The notes under the pieces: generated by a model
The model's input: the letters and a program-made list of their open reading frames with translations, nothing else
What the model was told of the DNA's origin: nothing
Database searches by the model: none
From: Lachnospiraceae bacterium
GTDB taxonomy: Bacteria > Bacillota > Clostridia > Lachnospirales > Lachnospiraceae
Assembly (NCBI GenBank): GCA_017961385.1
Contig: JAGCXJ010000301.1
Span: 1-5,474, forward strand
Length of the DNA stretch: 5,474 nucleotides
Direction: 5' to 3'
Program-made: the position numbers and the translations under genes
In this document: one piece after another, positions 1-4,359 of the stretch
How the letters are laid out: every line of letters starts with the position of its first letter
Position numbering within the stretch: the first letter of the stretch is position 1

Positions 1-114
1 CAGATGCAGGCAACAAACAACTTCAACTCAGTTTTAGGAGTAGATGTTGACAAGAGACTCCTTCCTTTGAAGGATCAGTTCAAACCCGCTACATGGAGAA
101 ATGTCCTCTCATAA
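1..114 (+). CDS. 3' end of an unrecognised protein (partial)
   Basis: An open frame runs from the window edge to TAA at 112-114 and gives the last 37 residues of a protein, ending ...FKPATWRNVLS. Codon choice (AAG, GTA, CTT, GAT) resembles the genes downstream, and there are no in-frame stops, so it is probably the C-terminus of a real gene that starts outside the window. I do not recognise the family: the visible tail has no signature motif, no membrane segment and no metal-binding cluster. It ends 7 bases before the tRNA-like gene, so the two could share a transcript. Coding status is fairly likely; function is unknown. Confidence 0.6.
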   Translation, partial: QMQATNNFNSVLGVDVDKRLLPLKDQFKPATWRNVLS

Positions 115-121
115 AGTAATT

Positions 122-191
122 GATGCTGTAGCCGCTGGAATGGCATAGGTTTCATAGACCGAAGTTGTCGGTTCGAGTCCGATCAGCATCT
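122..191 (+). tRNA. Unusual tRNA with CAU anticodon (Met/Ile2-type anticodon, Cys-like body)
   Basis: The sequence folds as a 70-nt cloverleaf. The acceptor stem is a perfect 7 bp (122-128 with 184-190). U8-A9 are at 129-130. The D stem is GCC/GGC (131-133 with 142-144), possibly extended by a G-U pair, around a short GG-containing loop. The anticodon stem is 146-150/158-162 with one A-G mismatch, its loop TTCATAG carries CAT at 153-155, and the variable region is 4 nt. The T stem (167-171/179-183) encloses the canonical loop TTCGAGT. No CCA is encoded. Oddities: the discriminator (191) is T, which is typical of tRNA-Cys and tRNA-Gly and not of tRNA-Met; A14 is replaced by C; the D loop is short. 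The D arm and U73 recall bacterial tRNA-Cys, but the anticodon is CAU. It may be a divergent functional tRNA, a decayed copy or a tRNA-like RNA. The fold is well supported; the amino acid is not. Confidence 0.72.
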
Positions 192-192
192 A

Positions 193-246
193 TCAGTTGC
201 GATAATGAATATTTATCGCTGACGATAGAAACTATCAAATTTTCAT
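193..246 (+). terminator. Two adjacent hairpins after the tRNA, possible weak terminator
   Basis: GCGATAA (199-205) pairs perfectly with TTATCGC (213-219) around a 7-nt loop, and TCA/TGA (193-195/220-222) extends the stem past a 3-nt bulge. A second small hairpin, GATAG/CTATC (224-228/232-236) with an AAA loop, follows, then AAATTTTCATTT. The T-run is short and interrupted, so termination here is plausible but weak. The pair could instead be tRNA 3'-processing structure. Confidence 0.35.
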
Positions 247-268
247 TTGTTCAGCCCGATGATAAGAT
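240..268 (+). promoter_or_regulatory. Candidate promoter for the cysteine leader and mccBA-metNI operon
   Basis: TTTTCA (240-245) and TAAGAT (263-268) each match the sigma-A -35 and -10 hexamers at 4 of 6 positions and are 17 bp apart. Transcription would start near 275, giving about 23 nt before the leader ORF. The match is only moderate; other A/T-rich boxes nearby (for example TAATAA at 276-281) cannot be excluded. Some promoter is expected here because the attenuator leader needs one between the tRNA and position 298. Confidence 0.3.
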
Positions 269-297
269 ATTAGCGTAATAAACAAGGAGAAAAGTTC

Positions 298-411
298 ATG
301 AGAACACTTAATATCGAAAACAGAACATGTACATGCTGTCGAATAATCATATCCCGGAAAATGGATGTATCATTCGATCGTGTTAATGTACGCTTCTTAG
401 ATCGATGTTGA
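298..411 (+). CDS. Cysteine-rich leader peptide (putative attenuator uORF, 37 aa)
   Basis: The ATG at 298 is preceded by AAGGAG (284-289) at an 8-nt spacing, so the ORF should be translated. It encodes 37 residues. Cys codons are at residues 11, 13 and 14 (328-330, 334-336, 337-339; Cys-Thr-Cys-Cys), and one more Cys is the final codon (406-408). The stop TGA is followed at once by in-frame TAA and TGA (409-417), so translation would end firmly. There is no transmembrane segment or recognised domain. The ORF lies just upstream of an intrinsic terminator and of genes for making cysteine from methionine, which is the classical layout of a regulatory leader peptide. Inference: ribosomes stall at the Cys codons when Cys-tRNA is low and so control the terminator. 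A small Cys-rich protein with its own function is a less likely alternative. Confidence 0.75.
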   Translation: MRTLNIENRTCTCCRIIISRKMDVSFDRVNVRFLDRC

Positions 412-439
412 TAATGACCAGACGCCCGGGAATCGATTA
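344..439 (+). promoter_or_regulatory. Putative antiterminator pairing of the cysteine attenuator
   Basis: TCCCGG (352-357), inside the leader ORF 12 nt past the last clustered Cys codon, is fully complementary to CCGGGA (426-431). That segment contains most of the terminator 5' arm. A second helix, TAATC (344-348) with GATTA (435-439), stacks across a 3x3 internal loop. These pairings exclude the terminator. A further hairpin (371-379 with 400-407, one bulge) sits inside the enclosed region. Inferred model: a ribosome stalled at Cys11 (328) would leave 344-357 free to form the antiterminator, while a ribosome moving on to the stop at 409 would keep the two arms apart. The pairings were read by eye and no folding energies were computed. 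Confidence 0.5.
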
Positions 440-461
440 ACGGTCCCCGGGCTTATTTTTT
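424..461 (+). terminator. Intrinsic terminator in the operon leader (attenuator)
   Basis: GCCCGGG (424-430) pairs perfectly with CCCGGGC (446-452), an all-GC 7-bp stem with a 15-nt loop. It is followed directly by TTATTTTTT (453-461). It lies between the leader peptide and mccB, 38 nt before the mccB start, so it must be read through for the operon to be expressed. Its place in the leader and its competing upstream pairing make it an attenuator and not an end-of-gene terminator. Confidence 0.85.
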
Positions 462-499
462 GCCCTAAATATTACAAACAAACAGAAAGGAAAACAAAA

Positions 500-1660
500 A
501 TGAGCATAAAGATCAATTCATTACTTATACACGGAGGAACAGACGGCGATGAGATAACAGGAGCCGTAAACGTTCCCATTTACCAGACAACAACATACAA
601 GCAGGACGGAATAGGAAAGAACAGAGGCTGGGAATACTCAAGGACGGGAAACCCCACAAGAGATGCTGCAGAAAAGCTCGTAGCAGATCTTGAGAAGGGA
701 AGATACGGACTGGGATTTGCTTCAGGCCTTGCAGCGATAAATACAGTCCTTTCACTCTTTGAAGCAGGAGACAGGCTTGTTGTTTCAGACAACATCTACG
801 GCGGAACATTCAGGATATTAGACAACGTATTCAACAAGTTTAACATCACATATACGATAGTGGATACCTCTGATCCAAAGAAGGTAGAGGAAGCGATAGA
901 TGAAAACGTAAAGGCAGTCTATGTAGAAAGCCCCGCAAATCCTCTTCTTACGGTCACAGACATAAAGGCAGTTGCCGATGTGGCTCATAAGCATGATCTT
1001 CTTCTGATCGTAGACAACACATTTTTAACTCCTTATCTGCAGAGACCGCTAACACTCGGTGCGGATATAGTGATCCACAGCGGCACAAAGTACCTGGGTG
1101 GCCACAGCGATGTCATCTCAGGATTTGTGGTAGTAAATGATGAAGAACTGTCAAAGAAGCTCTACTATCTTCAGAATGCAATAGGCGGAGTACTCGCTCC
1201 CTGGGACAGCTTCCTTGTTATAAGAGGAATAAAGACTCTCGGAGTAAGAATGGACAGACATGTTCAGAATGCTCAAAAGATCGCAAGATGGCTGAGCGAG
1301 AGCGACTACGTGAACAAAGTCTACTATCCCGGTCTTGAATCAGACCCCGGATATGAAGTACAGAAAAAGCAGGCAGACGGTGCCGGTGCGATGATATCGT
1401 TTGTTCTTGATGAAAGATATGATTATCGAAAGTTTTTTGAAAATCTTAAGATGATAACACTTGCAGAGAGCCTTGGCGGAGTAGAATCCCTTGTATGCCA
1501 TCCCGCGACAATGACTCATGCGGCTATACCTGCAGACATAAGAAAAGAAGTCGGAATAGTTGATGAGCTCATAAGATTCTCTGTAGGGATCGAAGATGTC
1601 GATGATCTTATCGACGATCTTAAACAGGCAATTGAAAGTTCGCTTAAGGAGGCAAACTGA
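500..1660 (+). CDS. mccB: Cystathionine gamma-lyase / gamma-synthase family PLP enzyme (MccB-like)
   Basis: This 386-residue protein is a full-length member of the Cys/Met-metabolism PLP enzyme family (fold type I). Visible motifs are: YSRTGNPT at 46-53, whose Tyr and Arg bind the cofactor phosphate of the neighbouring subunit; Tyr100, expected to stack on the PLP ring; Asp172 in VDNTF, for the pyridine nitrogen; the PLP lysine Lys197 in SGTKYLGGHSD; and SLGGVES at 324-330 followed by HPATMTH. In this context it most likely cleaves cystathionine to cysteine, 2-oxobutyrate and ammonia, and may also act as a homocysteine lyase. The family cannot be separated reliably from cystathionine gamma-synthase or beta-lyase by motifs, so the reaction is inferred from the mccA neighbour and the cysteine leader. 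The start is supported by AAAGGA (486-491) 8 nt upstream. It is the first gene of the operon. The protein is cytoplasmic, usually a tetramer. Confidence 0.88.
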   Translation: MSIKINSLLIHGGTDGDEITGAVNVPIYQTTTYKQDGIGKNRGWEYSRTGNPTRDAAEKLVADLEKGRYGLGFASGLAAINTVLSLFEAGDRLVVSDNIYGGTFRILDNVFNKFNITYTIVDTSDPKKVEEAIDENVKAVYVESPANPLLTVTDIKAVADVAHKHDLLLIVDNTFLTPYLQRPLTLGADIVIHSGTKYLGGHSDVISGFVVVNDEELSKKLYYLQNAIGGVLAPWDSFLVIRGIKTLGVRMDRHVQNAQKIARWLSESDYVNKVYYPGLESDPGYEVQKKQADGAGAMISFVLDERYDYRKFFENLKMITLAESLGGVESLVCHPATMTHAAIPADIRKEVGIVDELIRFSVGIEDVDDLIDDLKQAIESSLKEAN

Positions 1661-1661
1661 T

Positions 1662-2570
1662 ATGGATGTATATATGAGCATTCAGGACATGATAGGAAAT
1701 ACTCCGATCGTTAAGTTAAATCATCTGGGAGTAAAGGAAAGCGTTGGACTTTATGCAAAGCTAGAACTTGCAAATCCGGCAGGAAGCGTAAAGGACCGTG
1801 TCGGAGTATATATGGTAAAGGATGCGGAAGAAAGGGGCTTGCTAAAACCCGGCGGGACCATAATCGAGGCAACAGCGGGAAATACAGGAATAGGCATAGC
1901 GATCGCTGCCCTTAACAGAGGATACAGAGTCATCTTTACGGTACCTGAAAAGTTTTCTATAGAAAAGCAGAAAGTCATGCAGGCACTCGGTGCGGAGATT
2001 ATCCATACCTCAAGAGAAGAGGGAATGCTCGGAGCTGAAAACAAGGCAATGGAGCTTCTTAAGACAATACCCGGTTCAATAACACTGGCTCAGTTTCGAA
2101 ACCCCGCAAATCCTCTTGCTCACTACGAGACGTCTGGACCCGAGATCTATAAACAGATGGACGGCAAGATCGACTATCTGGTTGCGGGTGCGGGAAGCGG
2201 CGGTACATTCTCAGGTATAATGAAGCACTTAAAGGAAAAGAACAGTGACATAGCAGGCGTTCTTGCAGATCCCGTCGGATCAGTTATAGGAGGCGGAGAG
2301 CATGCAGACTATGACATCGAAGGAATAGGAAATGACTTCATCGCCGATACGATGGATGTCTCATTCATAGACAAGGTAATAAAGATAAATGATGATGAAG
2401 CCTTTGAAGCATCAAGACTTTTAGCTAAAAAGGAAGGGATACTCGCAGGCTCGTCATCCGGAGCTGCTCTGTCTGCCGCGCTTAAGCTGTATGATCAGAT
2501 CGATAGCGGAAACATAGTTGTGGTATTTCCGGACAGAGGAGACAGATACTTAAGCAAAGGACTTTTTTGA
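1662..2570 (+). CDS. mccA: Cystathionine beta-synthase / O-acetylserine-dependent enzyme (MccA-like, CysK family)
   Basis: This 302-residue protein belongs to the fold type II PLP enzymes of the CysK/CBS family. Motifs: the PLP lysine Lys44 in PAGSVKDR; ATAGNTG at 70-76, the substrate and cofactor loop; the phosphate-binding glycine loop GAGSGGT at 176-182; EGIGNDF at 220-226; and SSSGAA at 264-269, which supplies the serine near the pyridine nitrogen. TAGNTG and EGIG resemble MccA/CBS-type enzymes more than plain CysK (TSGNTG). It likely condenses homocysteine with serine or O-acetylserine to give cystathionine, the substrate of MccB; cysteine synthase activity is the alternative. There is no C-terminal CBS domain. 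The ATG at 1662 is chosen because AAGGAGG (1646-1652) lies 9 nt upstream and it follows the mccB stop by one base. An in-frame ATG at 1596 would overlap mccB by 65 nt and is rejected; ATG 1674 is possible but farther from the RBS. Confidence 0.88.
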   Translation: MDVYMSIQDMIGNTPIVKLNHLGVKESVGLYAKLELANPAGSVKDRVGVYMVKDAEERGLLKPGGTIIEATAGNTGIGIAIAALNRGYRVIFTVPEKFSIEKQKVMQALGAEIIHTSREEGMLGAENKAMELLKTIPGSITLAQFRNPANPLAHYETSGPEIYKQMDGKIDYLVAGAGSGGTFSGIMKHLKEKNSDIAGVLADPVGSVIGGGEHADYDIEGIGNDFIADTMDVSFIDKVIKINDDEAFEASRLLAKKEGILAGSSSGAALSAALKLYDQIDSGNIVVVFPDRGDRYLSKGLF

Positions 2571-2571
2571 T

Positions 2572-3576
2572 ATGGCTGAAGTTTTTAAACTTGATCATGT
2601 TTACAAGAATTACAAAAATGACGGTAAGGAGTTTTTAGCTCTGAAAGACGTTTCTCTTTCGATAAACGAAGGAGAGATCTTCGGAATAATCGGAATGAGC
2701 GGTGCGGGAAAGAGTACTCTTGTAAGGACCTTAAACCGCTTGGAGAATGTTTCCGAGGGAAGCGTAAGCTTCTACGGACAGGATCTTTCCATCTTAAAGG
2801 ATAAGGATCTAAGACTCATAAGGCGCCAGATCGCAATGATATTTCAAAGCTTTAACCTTCTTAATCAAAGAAGCGTACTTAGCAACGTGATGCAGCCTCT
2901 AAGGATCGCAGGCATCCCCAGAGCCCAGAGAAAGGAAAAGGCTCTTGAGATGCTAAGGATCGTAGGTCTTGAGGATAAGAAGAATGAATATCCTGCAAGG
3001 CTTTCGGGCGGACAGCGCCAGAGAGTTGCGATAGCCAGGGCTCTTGCAGCCGATCCCAAGGTGCTTTTATGTGACGAGGCGACAAGTGCTCTCGATCCAA
3101 AGATAACGGGAGAGATACTCGATCTTTTAAAGACGATCAACGAGACAAGAAAGCTTACCATAGTAATCATCACTCACGAGATGAGCGTTGTCGAAAAGAT
3201 CTGCGACCGCGTTGCCATCATAGACAAGGGAGAGCTTGCAGAACTTGGAGAGGTAAAGGAGATATTCAGAAATCCCAAGTCCGAGCCTGCAAGAAAACTT
3301 GTATTTCCGAGCAATCCCTTCGATCCTTCAGGAAACGATTCAAGACTCATAAGGATCGTATTTGACGGACTTGATGCAAACAGGCCGTTCATTGCAGACC
3401 TTGTTGAAAAGACAGGCAAAAAGGTAAACATCTTAAGTGCAAATACAAAGAGTGTTAAGGGCATAGGATACGGACAGATGGTACTTGAGCTTCCCGAAAA
3501 CAAAAACGATCAGGAAGAGATAATAAGCTTCTTTAAAAAATCTGGTCTGTCTGTACAGGAGGTGAACAAAGCATGA
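2572..3576 (+). CDS. metN: Methionine-type ABC importer ATPase, MetN family with NIL domain
   Basis: This 334-residue ATPase subunit has all ABC signatures in order: Walker A GMSGAGKST at 41-49, Q-loop Gln92, signature LSGGQRQRV at 144-152, Walker B VLLCDEA at 164-170 with catalytic Glu169, D-loop SALD at 172-175 and switch His202. The C-terminal region from about 256 to 332 matches a NIL domain, which in E. coli MetN binds methionine and shuts transport down when internal methionine is high (trans-inhibition). It would energise uptake of methionine or a close relative at the inner face of the membrane. The gene begins one base after the mccA stop, with AAAGGA (2556-2561) upstream, and overlaps metI by 4 bases, so it is translationally linked. 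Within this family the substrate may also be cyst(e)ine or another sulfur amino acid; the cysteine leader leaves that open. Confidence 0.92.
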   Translation: MAEVFKLDHVYKNYKNDGKEFLALKDVSLSINEGEIFGIIGMSGAGKSTLVRTLNRLENVSEGSVSFYGQDLSILKDKDLRLIRRQIAMIFQSFNLLNQRSVLSNVMQPLRIAGIPRAQRKEKALEMLRIVGLEDKKNEYPARLSGGQRQRVAIARALAADPKVLLCDEATSALDPKITGEILDLLKTINETRKLTIVIITHEMSVVEKICDRVAIIDKGELAELGEVKEIFRNPKSEPARKLVFPSNPFDPSGNDSRLIRIVFDGLDANRPFIADLVEKTGKKVNILSANTKSVKGIGYGQMVLELPENKNDQEEIISFFKKSGLSVQEVNKA

Positions 3577-4223
3577 GTGAATATATCATCGAAGCAATAA
3601 GAAACGGAATATTTGAAACTCTGACGATGACATTCTTTGCATCCATCCTTGCCTACCTTGCAGGTCTGCCGCTTGGCATAGTATTATATGCATCTGCAAA
3701 GGACAGGATACTCTCAAACAGAGGAGTCAACTTTGTTGTAGGGCTGATCGTGAACATCTCAAGATCTCTGCCATTTCTGATCCTGCTTGTTCTGCTGATC
3801 CCCTTTACAAGACTTGTGACAGGCTCATCTATAGGAACAACGGCAAGCATCGTTCCTCTTACAGTGGGTGCCATCCCGATCGTTGCAAGAATGGTAGAGT
3901 CTTCACTGAGCGAGGTATCACCCGGCATCATTGAGGCAGCTACATCAATGGGTGCTTCACCGCTTTATATAATCACGCACTTTATACTTCCCGAGGCAAC
4001 ACCTTCCCTTCTTTTGGGAGCAGCAATAAACATAGCTACGGTCCTTGGCTATTCAGCAATGGCCGGAGTGATAGGCGGAGGCGGACTCGGAGCGATAGCG
4101 CTTCAGTACGGATATTACAGATATCAGAAGGAAGTTTTATGGACTACGGTCACCATACTTGTGATCATGGTGATGGTGATCCAGGAAAGCGGAAACGTGA
4201 TAGCTAAAAAAGTCAGAAAGTAG
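3573..4223 (+). CDS. metI: Methionine-type ABC importer permease, MetI family
   Basis: This 216-residue membrane protein has about five hydrophobic helices (roughly 15-40, 53-80, 88-107, 143-166, 188-206), the size and topology expected for MetI. The EAA coupling loop is visible (EAATSMGASP at 121-130, then HFILPEA), which docks on the ATPase MetN. Two MetI and two MetN subunits would form the transporter. The start overlaps the metN stop as ATGA, and AGGAGGTG (3557-3564) lies 8 nt upstream, a very strong ribosome binding site inside the metN end. No metQ-type lipoprotein gene follows; the next gene is gdhA. The binding protein must be encoded elsewhere, or another one is shared. It is the last gene of the operon, with no terminator of its own before the gdhA promoter. 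Confidence 0.93.
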   Translation: MSEYIIEAIRNGIFETLTMTFFASILAYLAGLPLGIVLYASAKDRILSNRGVNFVVGLIVNISRSLPFLILLVLLIPFTRLVTGSSIGTTASIVPLTVGAIPIVARMVESSLSEVSPGIIEAATSMGASPLYIITHFILPEATPSLLLGAAINIATVLGYSAMAGVIGGGGLGAIALQYGYYRYQKEVLWTTVTILVIMVMVIQESGNVIAKKVRK

Positions 4224-4235
4224 AGTAAAAAACAC

Positions 4236-4264
4236 TTGCATCTGACATCACCCTAATGTATAAT
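4236..4264 (+). promoter_or_regulatory. Sigma-A promoter for gdhA
   Basis: TTGCAT (4236-4241) and TATAAT (4259-4264, perfect consensus) are separated by exactly 17 bp. The predicted start is near 4270-4272, giving an approximately 90-nt leader before gdhA. The -35 box starts 12 bases after the metI stop codon. This is the clearest promoter in the window and fits the strong codon bias of gdhA. Confidence 0.8.
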
Positions 4265-4275
4265 ACCGTTTGGAC

Positions 4276-4326
4276 AAAGGCGTCTTGAAGGGAATGATCA
4301 CTCATCCCCTTTAAGGTGCTGTTTTT
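4276..4326 (+). terminator. Long terminator-like hairpin in the gdhA leader
   Basis: Bases 4279-4292 pair continuously with 4307-4320 (14 pairs, including four G-U). After one A-C mismatch, ATGA (4294-4297) pairs with TCAT (4302-4305), closing a TCAC loop. The stem is followed by GTTTTT (4321-4326) and more A/T, and upstream AA (4276-4277) can pair with the first T residues. It begins only about 5-8 nt after the predicted gdhA start site. It could terminate read-through from the met operon, attenuate gdhA, stabilise the gdhA mRNA 5' end, or end a short RNA of about 55 nt. The T-run is short, so full termination is not assured. The gdhA ribosome binding site (4346-4352) lies outside the hairpin. 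Confidence 0.6.
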
Positions 4327-4359
4327 ATATATGCAAGCAGTTTATAGGAGGAAAAAAAT

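Noticed and set aside
47..75. TTGACA at 47-52, a perfect -35 box, as a promoter for the tRNA
   Set aside because: The hexamer 17 bp downstream is AAGGAT, a poor -10 match, and the site lies in coding sequence. It is possible but not supported well enough to list.
240..499. T-box or SAM riboswitch upstream of mccB
   Set aside because: I see no T-box consensus, specifier-type stem or SAM-I core. The region is occupied by the leader ORF and a simple terminator.
525..809. Minus-strand open frames inside mccB (also 580-795 and 1340-1681)
   Set aside because: They lie antisense to a well-supported gene, have no recognisable domain and are low-complexity Leu/Ser/Arg-rich. They are by-products of the + strand codon pattern.
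1596..1661. Longer N-terminus for the mccA-like gene from an in-frame ATG at 1596
   Set aside because: It would overlap mccB by 65 bases, adds 22 residues unlike the family, and has no RBS. ATG 1662 has AAGGAGG at proper spacing.
1751..3931. Minus-strand open frames across mccA, metN and metI (1751-2044, 2865-3173, 2879-3100, 3174-3503, 3653-3931)
   Set aside because: They are antisense to conserved genes, lack family motifs and have no promoter or RBS context.
4294..4314. Six-codon ORF (MITHPL) within the gdhA leader hairpin as a leader peptide
   Set aside because: The only purine-rich sequence directly abuts the ATG with no spacing, it is buried in the stem, and it has no residue bias.
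4235..4337. Inverted repeat CTTGCAT (4235-4241) / ATGCAAG (4331-4337) around the gdhA leader
   Set aside because: The left copy is the -35 box and is not transcribed, so it cannot form an RNA stem. A 7-bp repeat about 90 bp apart is likely chance.
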